A program made the position numbers and the translations under genes. Below are positions 8,221-16,602 of a DNA stretch of 64,000 nt, piece by piece. Position 1 is the stretch's first letter; the number at the start of each line of letters is the position of its first letter. This stretch comes from Bacillota bacterium (lineage in GTDB: Bacteria; Bacillota; UBA4882; UBA8346): NCBI GenBank assembly GCA_029974635.1, contig JARKQY010000019.1, positions 32,863 through 96,862 of the forward strand. Direction: 5' to 3'. Below the pieces are notes generated by a model. It was not told where the DNA came from and ran no database searches. It saw only the letters and a program-made list of their open reading frames with translations.

Positions 8221-9393
8221 ATGGATCAAGTAATCATTGTCAGATACGGAGAAATTAGCTTAAAAGGCCTGAACCGGTCTTATTTTGAGGATCGCCTGGT
8301 GAAGGATATTAAAAATGCCCTACGGCCCATTGGGACATTTCTCATCGTAAAACGGGACCAGCTTATATTCATCGAAATCGGCGCTTCCGATGCAGCAGAG
8401 ATTGTATCCAAGGTAACCCGGGTTTTTGGGGTGGTTTCCGTAAGCGTTGCGGTGAAAACCGTTTCCAGCTTGAATCAAATTATGGAACTGGCGCTGCAGA
8501 TGGTTCGGGGATACAGAGTACGAAATCATTTTAAGACTTTTAAAGTTATCAGTAAAAGAAGTGACAAGACTTTTCCGGCCACTTCCCCGGAGATCAGCCG
8601 CATTACCGGTGAGTTTATTTTAACAAATCTTGGCGATATTACAGTGGATGTACATAACCCCGAATTGACAGTGAACATCGAGATCCGTGATCAAGCTTAT
8701 GTCTCATTGAATAAAATTCCGGGATTCGGAGGTATGCCTTACGGAACCAACGGCAAGGCGCTGCTATTGTTATCCGGGGGAATCGACAGCCCGGCGGCGG
8801 GATGGCTCATGGCCAGACGCGGTGTAGCCATTGAGGCCGTCCACTTCCACAGCTATCCCTTTACCAGTGAACGCGCCAAAGAGAAGGTCATCGATCTGGC
8901 CCGAATTTTAAGCGGGTACTGCCGGTCCATTCCATTACACATTGTTAACTTGCTAGATATCCAACAGGCGATTAAAAAACATTGCCCGGAAGAAATCTTC
9001 ACGATTCTTTCCCGCCGGTTTATGATGTTTATCGCTGCAAGAATCGCCCTGGAAAATGAGTGTCTTGGTTTGATCACCGGCGAAAGTATCGGCCAGGTGG
9101 CCAGTCAAACCATTCAAGGGCTTCATGCCACCAACTCGGCCGTAAATATTCCCGTATTTCGTCCGCTTATCGCTACAGATAAGAATGAAATCATGCATCT
9201 GGCCATGAAAATCGGGACTTATGAAACTTCGATTCTCCCCTATGAAGATTGTTGCACTGTCTTTTTGCCCAAACGCCCGGCCACCAAACCCCGCCTGGAA
9301 AAAGTATTGAAACACGAAGCGAACCTGGACAAGGAGGCGCTTATCGCCGCCGCGCTGGATACCAGGGAAACCTTGACCGTTACGAGGTATTAG
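8221..9393 (+). CDS. thiI: tRNA 4-thiouridine synthase
   Basis: A 390-residue ThiI that thiolates U8 of tRNA and can supply sulfur for thiamine synthesis. The N-terminal ferredoxin-like and THUMP domains occupy about residues 1-165. The adenylating PP-loop domain follows (LLLLSGGIDSPAAGWLM), with GESIGQVASQT and YEDCCTVFLPKRPATKP near the end. It ends after the PP-loop domain and has no C-terminal rhodanese domain, as usual in Bacillota. The sulfur donor is expected to be the desulfurase just upstream. ATG start with GGGAG upstream. Confidence 0.96.
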   Translation: MDQVIIVRYGEISLKGLNRSYFEDRLVKDIKNALRPIGTFLIVKRDQLIFIEIGASDAAEIVSKVTRVFGVVSVSVAVKTVSSLNQIMELALQMVRGYRVRNHFKTFKVISKRSDKTFPATSPEISRITGEFILTNLGDITVDVHNPELTVNIEIRDQAYVSLNKIPGFGGMPYGTNGKALLLLSGGIDSPAAGWLMARRGVAIEAVHFHSYPFTSERAKEKVIDLARILSGYCRSIPLHIVNLLDIQQAIKKHCPEEIFTILSRRFMMFIAARIALENECLGLITGESIGQVASQTIQGLHATNSAVNIPVFRPLIATDKNEIMHLAMKIGTYETSILPYEDCCTVFLPKRPATKPRLEKVLKHEANLDKEALIAAALDTRETLTVTRY

Positions 9394-9498
9394 TTATTGG
9401 GAATCTTTGGTTCCGGTTCATCCGGGTTGGGTATTAGCGGATTAATTAATGCTGGAGTTAATTCATCAGTAATCCATAACCAGTAGACCAATAACTAA
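9390..9498. repeat. Inverted repeat between convergent thiI and larE
   Basis: TTAGTTATTGG (9390-9400) and its exact inverse CCAATAACTAA (9488-9498) bracket about 90 bp of loosely repeated words. The arms overlap the last codons of both convergent genes. It may act as a shared 3' structure. The vocabulary is the same as in 5855-5945. Confidence 0.5.
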
Positions 9499-10286
9499 AT
9501 AATCGCCGCATTCATGCTCCCGGACCGGAATCCATCCAGGTCCAGTGTGACAAAAAGAAAACCGATTTCATGCAATTTCTTGGCGATGGACTCCCGCTGC
9601 TCCCAGGCTGAGTCCAGTTGGCCTTTTCCAATTTCTATCCGGGCCACCGGATAGTGATCCCGTACCCGGACTTCAACGAACCCCAGTGAGAATAGATATT
9701 GTTCAGCCAGATCAATCCGCTGCAGCGCTTCCGGCGTAATGGAGACCCCGTAAGGAATCCGGGAAGCCAAACAGGCATATGCCGGTTTGTTCCAGGTGGG
9801 TAAGGAAAGCTGCCGGGAGGCTTGCCGGATATCCGCCTTGGTCATCCCGACCTCCTGCAACGGGCTGCGCACCTGGAACTCTTTGGCGGCCTGATGTCCG
9901 GGACGATGATCGCCCAAATCATCAACATTAGCCCCATCCAGTACTTCCGTCAGACCTTTTTCAGCGGCCACTTGCCGCAACTCCTGAAATAAGGCGGATT
10001 TACAATAATAACAACGATTGGGTGGGTTGGCGACAAAATCCGGTTCCTCGAATTCTTGCGTATAAATCACCTGGAGTGGAAATCCATATTTTGCGGCAAT
10101 CTCTTTGGCCTCGCTAAGCTGCTCCTCAGGGTAAGTGGGAGAAACGGCGGTAACCGCCAAAAACTTCCCACCAAGCGCCTCATGGGCCACAACCGCCAAT
10201 AGCGTGCTGTCCACTCCTCCGGAGTAGGCTACGACGGCTCCGTCGTATGATTTTAACAGGGTTCTTAATTGATTCAGCTTGTCCAC
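9495..10286 (-). CDS. larE: ATP-dependent sacrificial sulfur transferase LarE
   Basis: A 263-residue PP-loop (AANH) protein. Seen: VVAYSGGVDSTLLA near the N-terminus, NPPNRCYYCKSALF, and KPAYACLASRIPYG. In the lactate racemase system LarE thiolates the pyridinium precursor of the nickel-pincer cofactor. Three cysteines (CYYC plus ACLASR) fit the cluster-carrying LarE type, which can use a 4Fe-4S-bound sulfur rather than destroying its own cysteine. The GTG at 10286 with GGGGGG upstream is preferred over earlier in-frame codons. No larA, larB or larC is in the window, so the substrate context is unknown. Confidence 0.9.
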   Translation of the reverse strand: MDKLNQLRTLLKSYDGAVVAYSGGVDSTLLAVVAHEALGGKFLAVTAVSPTYPEEQLSEAKEIAAKYGFPLQVIYTQEFEEPDFVANPPNRCYYCKSALFQELRQVAAEKGLTEVLDGANVDDLGDHRPGHQAAKEFQVRSPLQEVGMTKADIRQASRQLSLPTWNKPAYACLASRIPYGVSITPEALQRIDLAEQYLFSLGFVEVRVRDHYPVARIEIGKGQLDSAWEQRESIAKKLHEIGFLFVTLDLDGFRSGSMNAAII

Positions 10287-10476
10287 CCAAATCCCCCCAA
10301 TACAATAATTCATCATAAATATAGTGAACAAATAGGAATTATATAGAATTAGAGTATCATACTCTCCAATTCTCTTCAAGATCAAAAAAATAATTGATAT
10401 CTCTTTCTTCATTGCTCTATTTTAGCAAAATGAAACTAACTATTCGATTTTATATCCGCAAATCCTGATCAATCTG

Positions 10477-11541
10477 TTAATCCTGATCCCATAGGGGATG
10501 ATGGCCCGGATCGGCGGCTACTGTCCTGCCAATGGAATGAATTCTTCCGGTGATACAACCCCGGCACTCCGCCGCTCCTTCTCCCAAACAAATTTTGTTG
10601 GGATAAATCTGATAATCGGCCCGGTAGAACGTTGGCGTCAGGTTCGGCATCAACACGTTGGCGCCCGCCTGTAATGCGGCTTCCCGGCCGAAACGATCAA
10701 TGCTTCCCAGAGCGGTGGTGGCCGGAATCAGCGCATACGGCAGCGACAATCGCGCCAGCGCCACCATGATACAGGTTTGGTCCACCGTACCTCCCGGCTC
10801 CTTTCCTAGGGGGGTTTCCGGGTGCGGGATGAAAGGGCCGATACCCACCATTTCCGCCTGGAGTTTCCAGGCCAGCTCCAAATCACGCCATAAAATATCG
10901 GGAGTCTGCCCTGGCAAACCGACTATAAAACCCGTTCCTACCTGGTAATTTAACTCCTTTAAAGCTTTCAGCAAAGTAATCCGCTGTAACAAAGACTGGC
11001 CGGGGTGCAGCTTTTGATAAAGAACCGGATCAGCGGTTTCGTGGCGCATCAAATAGCGTTCCGCCCCTGCGGCCCGCCATAATTCATACTCCCAAGGTTC
11101 CCGTTCCCCCAGGCTCAATGTGACCACCAGGCCGAATTGTTTTACTTCCCGGATAATCTCCGCGATAACTTCACCGGAGTATGCCGGATCTTCCCCGGAT
11201 TGAAGCACCACCGTTTTATAGCCGAGTTTTGCCCCTTCACCAGCAGTTTCAATAATCTCCGCAGCGGTCATCCGGTAACGGCTTACCTGCTGGTTATCCC
11301 GTCGCAGGCCGCAGTATAGACAATTATTCCGGCAATAGTTTGAAAACTCAATCAAGCCTCTTAGATGGACCGCAGGACCAACGGTTTGCGCCCGGAGATG
11401 ATCCGCCCCGCTGATGATTTGTTGAGCCGATTCACTGCAAGGATCCGCAATCAACCTCAAGGCTTGATCCCGTTCCCGCAAGACCGTGGGAAGGTCATTC
11501 ATTGGATTTTGACTCACTCTATGGTTATCCATTGGTTTCAT
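10477..11541 (-). CDS. hydE: [FeFe]-hydrogenase maturase HydE (radical SAM)
   Basis: A 354-residue radical SAM enzyme of H-cluster assembly. The CX3CX2C motif is NYCRNNCLYCGLR (about residue 70). A second cysteine set near the C-terminus (CLGEGAAECRGC, C-x7-C-x2-C) matches the auxiliary cluster of Thermotoga-type HydE. HydE processes the HydG-derived iron-cysteine complex on the way to the dithiolate-bridged subcluster. It lies 18 bp after the TM1266-family gene and appears to be last in the maturation run. The exact start is uncertain: several ATGs occur early and none has a strong ribosome site. Confidence 0.95.
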   Translation of the reverse strand: MKPMDNHRVSQNPMNDLPTVLRERDQALRLIADPCSESAQQIISGADHLRAQTVGPAVHLRGLIEFSNYCRNNCLYCGLRRDNQQVSRYRMTAAEIIETAGEGAKLGYKTVVLQSGEDPAYSGEVIAEIIREVKQFGLVVTLSLGEREPWEYELWRAAGAERYLMRHETADPVLYQKLHPGQSLLQRITLLKALKELNYQVGTGFIVGLPGQTPDILWRDLELAWKLQAEMVGIGPFIPHPETPLGKEPGGTVDQTCIMVALARLSLPYALIPATTALGSIDRFGREAALQAGANVLMPNLTPTFYRADYQIYPNKICLGEGAAECRGCITGRIHSIGRTVAADPGHHPLWDQD

Positions 11542-11559
11542 TGGCTGTCACAACTTTAC

Positions 11560-11817
11560 TTAATTTTTTTTACTCATGGTGGCCCGGGCACTTACCCCAC
11601 TAATATTTCCAAGTTTGCCGGTCAAGGTATTAATCTCATTTTCAGTACCGTCCACGATGAGGGCGATAACTCCGATATGCTTTTCCCGGTAGGGGATGCC
11701 CATCCGGCCTACTACGATTTCACTGGCTTCACTAATGTAATTATTTACTTTCTCCTGAGCTTCCCTGGGATTTTCCAGGATAATCGCGATGACACCCACG
11801 CGTTTTTCCGAACTCAA
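11560..11817 (-). CDS. TM1266-family iron-only hydrogenase system putative regulator
   Basis: An 85-residue ACT-like (NikR C-terminal-like) protein, recognisable by VGVIAIILENPREAQEKVNNYIS and IGVIALIVDGTENEINTLTGKLG. The family has a ferredoxin-like fold and is almost always found beside hydE/F/G, but its role has not been settled. TTG start with GGGAGGGG upstream. It sits between hydF and hydE in the same direction, separated from hydF by about 205 bp. Confidence 0.9.
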   Translation of the reverse strand: MSSEKRVGVIAIILENPREAQEKVNNYISEASEIVVGRMGIPYREKHIGVIALIVDGTENEINTLTGKLGNISGVSARATMSKKN

Positions 11818-11938
11818 AAAGACACCCCTCCCATAATTTCAAGAATAGCAAGATCATTCATTTAAGAGCACGGACTCGTTAAAGTCCAAAAATTTCAAGT
11901 ACAACCTATGGTTTTAGCAAGCTGAAAAGACATTATTC

Positions 11939-11965
11939 TCCCGCAGAGGCGCAAAGACGCGGAGA
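11939..11965. repeat. Dispersed CGCAGAGGCGCAAAGACGC word in the hydF-TM1266 gap
   Basis: The gap 11818-12021 contains CGCAGAGGCGCAAAGACGCGG, a word family seen between genes in many bacterial genomes. A related sequence (CTGCGTCTCCGCGCGAG) occurs at about 57369-57385, in both cases next to a stretch that matches the 3' end of a gene. Nothing else is recognised in the gap. Confidence 0.5.
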
Positions 11966-12021
11966 AAAGCCAAGACAAGATATTAATTATATTTTTTGAC
12001 TCTGCACGAGCGTAGATGCTT

Positions 12022-13272
12022 TTAATAACTTTGACGCAACTCTGCATTTAAGAACCCTTGTACTTCCGGAAACGGCTCTACGGCTCGTGGAAAAATTCCT
12101 TGAATATAGGCGATTAATACTCCGTAATTGACAATCGGAACCCCCTGCTCTTTTGCCAGTGATATGCGGTAAAGCATCTCCCGCCGGTTTAACATGCAAG
12201 CTCCACAATGAATAATCAATTGATAGACGCCCAGGTCAGAGGGTAGTCCATGGCCGCTGGCCCATTCGAACCTTAATTCCCCCCCTGCGATTTGCCGGAG
12301 CCAGCGGGGAATTTTAACGGTTCCAATATCATCGGACTGCCGGTGGTGGGTACATCCTTCGGCGATCAGAATCCGGTCTCCGGGCTTCAAGGAATCGATG
12401 GATTTTGCGCCGGTGACCAACTCCAATAAACTGCCTTTATAACGGGCGAACAATATCGAAAACGATGTCAGCGGGACATCTTGCGGCGTATCCGCCGCCA
12501 CTTTTAAAAATGCCTGGGAGTCGGTAATCACCAACGCCGGTTTTGGTGTGAGGCTTTCCAGCGCAGCTTTTAATTCATGCTCTTTGGTAACCATCACAAC
12601 TCCGTCATGTTCCAGAATGTCCCGAATAACTTGCTGCTGGGGCAAGATCAACCGTCCTTTGGGAGCGGCTTTATCAATGGGAATCACCAGGATGGTTATG
12701 TCGCCGGGCTTGATTAAGTCGCCGGTCAAAAATGGCTCCCGGTCACTATCCGGCGCATTATGAACGATGGCCAGTTTTAATTGGGTTATACCGGCATTAT
12801 TGGCCGCAGATACCTCAACCAGTTCAGTTTGGAGTTTCTCCTGCCACTCTTGCCGGCTCTCCCGTTTATAACCTGCCGAGTCAATCTTGTTGATAACTCC
12901 AATCATGGGGATATTTTTGCGCCGGATCATTCCGGCCAGGTCCAATTCAAACTCCGTAACTCCAAGTTGGCTGTCGCAAACCAGAAGCGCCAGATCGGTC
13001 CGGTTTAATATGTCATAAGTACGTTTGACCCGCAGTTCACCTAAGGGCCCGCAGTCATCCAAACCGGCCGTGTCAATAAAAACCACCGGTCCTAGCGGCA
13101 GCAGTTCCATCGCTTTAAAGACCGGATCCGTGGTAGTTCCAGGCTCCTCGGAAACCAGGGCGGCCGCTTGACCGGTTAACGCATTTAACAGACTGGATTT
13201 CCCGGCGTTACGCCTCCCGAAGATGGCGATGTGCAGCCGGGATGCTTCGGGAGTTTCATTGAAACGCGCCAT
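12022..13272 (-). CDS. hydF: [FeFe]-hydrogenase maturation GTPase HydF
   Basis: A 416-residue GTPase scaffold on which the 2Fe subcluster is assembled before transfer to the hydrogenase. The N-terminal G domain shows GRRNAGKSSLLNALTG (P-loop), DTAGLDDCG and NKIDSAG. A dimerisation domain follows. The C-terminal 4Fe-4S domain has the CxH...CxxC ligand set (EGCTHH and HCGACMLN). The start is the ATG at 13272 behind GGAGGT; the upstream ATG contains that site. Its last codons lie in a degenerate repeat also found at 57376-57410. It is 32 bp after aspA. Confidence 0.96.
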   Translation of the reverse strand: MARFNETPEASRLHIAIFGRRNAGKSSLLNALTGQAAALVSEEPGTTTDPVFKAMELLPLGPVVFIDTAGLDDCGPLGELRVKRTYDILNRTDLALLVCDSQLGVTEFELDLAGMIRRKNIPMIGVINKIDSAGYKRESRQEWQEKLQTELVEVSAANNAGITQLKLAIVHNAPDSDREPFLTGDLIKPGDITILVIPIDKAAPKGRLILPQQQVIRDILEHDGVVMVTKEHELKAALESLTPKPALVITDSQAFLKVAADTPQDVPLTSFSILFARYKGSLLELVTGAKSIDSLKPGDRILIAEGCTHHRQSDDIGTVKIPRWLRQIAGGELRFEWASGHGLPSDLGVYQLIIHCGACMLNRREMLYRISLAKEQGVPIVNYGVLIAYIQGIFPRAVEPFPEVQGFLNAELRQSY

Positions 13273-13304
13273 ATTTACCTCCAAATAATAAAAACATCAC
13301 CCCA

Positions 13305-14705
13305 TTACTTCTTTCCCGAAATACCGGGTTTGGTTAACTGATATGGATTTAAGATAGCCTCTAATTGTTCGCTGCTAAGCAGCATAGACTCAATAGCCGC
13401 CTGGCGAATGGTTTTCCCTTGGCTGCGGGCCTTTTGGACGAGCAATGCAGCTTGTTCATGCCCGATATAAGGAACCAACGCCGTGGCGTATACTGAGCTT
13501 TGCTCTAAAATCTCCCGGCAACGCCCGGGATTGGCGGTTATACCGCCAATGCACCGTTCAATGAAAATTTTGACGGCGCCATATAACAAGTCAAGCGACG
13601 TAAAAAGATTATCGGCAATTAAGGGCAACATATGGTTCAATTCCAACTCTCCCGCCTGGGCCGCCATGGTAATGGCCTGATCATTGGCCATTACTTGGTA
13701 AGCGGCCTGGCGAACCGCTTCGGGAATAACTGGGTTTATTTTGCCGGGCATAATGGAAGAACCGGCTTGCTGCTGGGGAAGATTGATTTCGGCAAGGCCG
13801 CCTGCCGGTCCCGAAGAAAGCAAGCGCAAGTCATTGGCTATCTTTGCCAGATTAACCGCGGCCGTTTTGAGCATCCCGGATACTTCGGCGAATACGTCAT
13901 TGTTTTGCGTCGGATCCATCAGGTACTCGGCCCGGGCCAGCCCTAAACCGGCAATATCCCGTAATTTTTCAGTTATAAGGTATATATAACGCCGTTCCGC
14001 ATTGAGACCGGTCCCAACCGCCGTCCCTCCCATATTGATTTGGCGCAGCCGTTCTTCAACTTTATAAATCCGCCAGCGGTCCCGTGCGACTGCCTGGGCG
14101 TATGCTCCGAACTCCTGACCCAGCATCACCGGAAGGGCATCTTGCATCTCGGTCCGGCCCAGCTTAATGACTCCGGAAAACTCTTCCTCTTTCGATTGTA
14201 AAGCGGACTGGAGTTCCGCAAATGCTCCGCTGACGGGTTTTAATAATCTGATGGCGGCGATTCGCACCGCTGTCGGAAAAACATCATTGGTTGATTGGCT
14301 TAAATTCACATGGTCAAGAGGGTGAATTACATCATATTGGCCCTTCTCCCCTTGCAATAATTCAATTGCCCGGTTGGCGACGACCTCGTTGGCATTCATG
14401 TTGGCAGAAGTTCCGGCCCCGCCTTGCAAAGCATCGACAATAAACTGTTCATGCCAGGAACCGGCGATGATTTCATCACAAGCCTTGCCAATTGCATCTG
14501 CAATCCGGGCTTCAAGCAAATCAGCCTCTCGGTTGGCCAGCGCCGCCGCCTTTTTTACCTCCGCCAGAGCGATAATAAGCTGACGGTGTATGGGCCGCCC
14601 GCTGATAGGAAAGTTTTCAGCGGCGCGCAGGGTATGAATGCCATAGTAAGCCTCTGCCGGGACCGATCTCTCTCCCAATAAATCGTGTTCGATACGATAT
14701 TTCAT
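13305..14705 (-). CDS. aspA: Aspartate ammonia-lyase
   Basis: A 466-residue fumarase/aspartase-superfamily enzyme that splits aspartate into fumarate and ammonia. Seen: RIEHDLLGERSVPAEAYYGIHTLRA, QSTNDVFPTAVRIA, and the signature GSSIMPGKINPV around residue 320. The ATG at 14705 follows GGAG by 7 nt. It is embedded between hydG and hydF. This linkage is seen in other anaerobes; one idea is that released ammonia supplies the nitrogen of the H-cluster bridging dithiomethylamine, which is inference here. Confidence 0.95.
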   Translation of the reverse strand: MKYRIEHDLLGERSVPAEAYYGIHTLRAAENFPISGRPIHRQLIIALAEVKKAAALANREADLLEARIADAIGKACDEIIAGSWHEQFIVDALQGGAGTSANMNANEVVANRAIELLQGEKGQYDVIHPLDHVNLSQSTNDVFPTAVRIAAIRLLKPVSGAFAELQSALQSKEEEFSGVIKLGRTEMQDALPVMLGQEFGAYAQAVARDRWRIYKVEERLRQINMGGTAVGTGLNAERRYIYLITEKLRDIAGLGLARAEYLMDPTQNNDVFAEVSGMLKTAAVNLAKIANDLRLLSSGPAGGLAEINLPQQQAGSSIMPGKINPVIPEAVRQAAYQVMANDQAITMAAQAGELELNHMLPLIADNLFTSLDLLYGAVKIFIERCIGGITANPGRCREILEQSSVYATALVPYIGHEQAALLVQKARSQGKTIRQAAIESMLLSSEQLEAILNPYQLTKPGISGKK

Positions 14706-14740
14706 TTTTTTACTCCGCAAAAACAGTTAAAGGTTATTGG

Positions 14741-16204
14741 TTATATAAACTGATCCCGTTCCCCGTTTTCCAGCTTTGCGAGGGCGCTGATCACATATTC
14801 CCGGGTTTTCGGATCTTTAATTTCCGGGATATACTTTTGGATCATCCGCTCGCCAACTTGCCTGGTCTCTTCACTGGCATAATCCAATAAGTATTCCTTC
14901 AAACTGCAAATGGCGTTGGGAATACAAAAATTACGGACGAAACTGGATTTGGCCAAACCCATAAAATGCTCCCCGGTTCGGCCGGCCCGGTAACAGGCGG
15001 TGCAAAGGGAAGGAATATCCCCCATTTGGCAGGTCTCCCGGATGACATCATCCAATGAACGGGTGTCTCCCAGTTGAAATTGTTCCCGGTCCGGAAACTG
15101 GTTTCCCATGGACTTCCGGTAGCCGCCGACTCCGATCCGGGTCCCGGCGTCAATCTGGGAAATTCCCAATGGAAGCACCTCCCGGCGTACTTGGGGTTTC
15201 TCCCGGGCGGTTAAAATCATGCCGGTATAGGGAATAGAGAGCCGGAGAATAGCCACCAGCTTTTTAAAGTCGGTATCGCTCACCGCATAGGGCGGGCTTG
15301 CCGCAAAGGGAGTCTCCAAAGCGGGTTCAATCCGGGGAAATGAGATTGTATGAGGGCCGACCCCATTAAACTTCTCCTCCAAATGCATGGTATGATACAA
15401 TAAACCCAAAGCCTCAAACCGCCAGTCATATAACCCGAATAAAACACCGATGCCCACATCATCAACCCCGGCTTCCAAAGCCCGGTCATGAGCGTATAGC
15501 CGCCAGCGGTAATTACCCTTAATTGTGTTTTGGGGATGTACCTGACGGTATGTTTGGTGATGGTAGGTTTCCTGAAATACTTGATAGGTACCGATTCCGA
15601 CTGATTTTAACTGTTGCAGTTCCTCGCGGGACAATGGCGCGCAGTTGATATTGGCCCGGCGGATCTCGCCGTGGTTTTTATAAACGCTGTATACTTGCCG
15701 CACACTGGCGCAGATAAAGCCGATATCCGTCTCCGGAGATTCACCGTACACCAGGACAGTGCGTTTCTGGCCTTCGCTGATCATTGTCTCCACCTCAAAG
15801 GAAATCTCCTCCATGGATAGAGTCTTCCGGTGAATTGCCCGGTTGGAATGGCGATAACCGCAATAGGCGCAATTATTAACGCACTGGTCGCTGATATACA
15901 GCGGTGCGAAAAAGACGATCCGGTCGCCGTAAACTTCCCGTTTCAACCGGTTCGCCAATGAATACATTTCCTGGATCAATTCCGGGTCCAAATTTTGAAT
16001 CAGAATCGCCATCTCTTCCGGTTCCAACCGTACTTTCGTGGCCGCTTTATCCAATACTCTCCGGACATCGCTGATTTGGGGATTTTCCCATTTCCGCAAT
16101 GCACTCCATATGGCGTCATCATCGATAAAATCCCGTTCCATGGCATCATACCCAACCAATTCGCCGCGGTATTTCTCCCACCCGTCCAGCCATCGCATAC
16201 TCAC
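14741..16204 (-). CDS. hydG: [FeFe]-hydrogenase maturase HydG (radical SAM tyrosine lyase)
   Basis: About 487 residues. HydG cleaves tyrosine to give CO and cyanide bound to iron for the H-cluster. The radical SAM motif is CVNNCAYCGYRH (CX3CX2C). The C-terminal auxiliary cluster cysteines are CTACYRAGRTGEHFMG and a later C in the FCIPNAI segment. The GTG at 16204 is chosen for its spacing from AAGGAGG at 16213-16219; an ATG at 16210 is too close and one at 16198 is possible. It is first in the run hydG-aspA-hydF-TM1266-hydE and is preceded by a terminator-like hairpin and a strong promoter. Confidence 0.95.
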   Translation of the reverse strand: MSMRWLDGWEKYRGELVGYDAMERDFIDDDAIWSALRKWENPQISDVRRVLDKAATKVRLEPEEMAILIQNLDPELIQEMYSLANRLKREVYGDRIVFFAPLYISDQCVNNCAYCGYRHSNRAIHRKTLSMEEISFEVETMISEGQKRTVLVYGESPETDIGFICASVRQVYSVYKNHGEIRRANINCAPLSREELQQLKSVGIGTYQVFQETYHHQTYRQVHPQNTIKGNYRWRLYAHDRALEAGVDDVGIGVLFGLYDWRFEALGLLYHTMHLEEKFNGVGPHTISFPRIEPALETPFAASPPYAVSDTDFKKLVAILRLSIPYTGMILTAREKPQVRREVLPLGISQIDAGTRIGVGGYRKSMGNQFPDREQFQLGDTRSLDDVIRETCQMGDIPSLCTACYRAGRTGEHFMGLAKSSFVRNFCIPNAICSLKEYLLDYASEETRQVGERMIQKYIPEIKDPKTREYVISALAKLENGERDQFI

Positions 16205-16239
16205 GTCCATTACCTCCTTATTGCCCTGAAAAATCAAAA

Positions 16240-16277
16240 ACCCTTTTTGAGAAACGGGAACACTCTCAAAAAAGGGT
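16240..16277 (-). terminator. Intrinsic terminator in the hydG leader (candidate attenuator)
   Basis: On the minus strand a 13-14 bp stem (ACCCTTTTTTGAGA paired with TCTCAAAAAGGGT) is followed by TTTTTGATTTTT, ending 10 nt before the hydG ribosome site. No minus-strand gene lies upstream that it could end, so it appears to sit within the hydG 5' leader. That arrangement is typical of transcription attenuation. The leader (about 16278-16415) also holds the direct repeat GAATGCTCT twice and a possible 26-codon frame (16320-16400). Confidence 0.7.
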
Positions 16278-16421
16278 ATGAATCAAAATTCACGCCACAT
16301 AATGGAATGCTCTCCGGCCTCAGAATGCTCTTTGGTTTAAGAACAAAGAAATATGATTTATTTGGTTCAACAGGATGAACTCCTTATAGGGATCACCCAT
16401 GCCAAACCAGTATTTTAGTTT

Positions 16422-16450
16422 ATTATACCATCATTGGAAGCTAAGTTCAA
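16422..16450 (-). promoter_or_regulatory. Sigma-A promoter of the hydG operon
   Basis: Read on the minus strand: TTGAAC (16450-16445), 17 bp, then TATAAT (16427-16422). This places the transcript start near 16415, about 210 nt before the hydG start codon. Confidence 0.75.
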
Positions 16451-16602
16451 TTAGATATTGTGAAAAAAAGAACAATAAGGGGTCATAACCAATTATTATC
16501 ATCAGTGTATAGAAAGAAAAGGAAAAATGATCTCGAAATCCTATATAGATAGATTACGCCATTATCTGGACTTAATCTATCATTTATTTGGAGGTAATAA
16601 TC

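Noticed and set aside
16320..16400. 26-codon leader peptide gene in the hydG leader
   Set aside because: Its ATG is only about 15 nt from the predicted transcript start with no ribosome site, and the residues show no run of regulatory amino acids; mentioned only as part of the leader.
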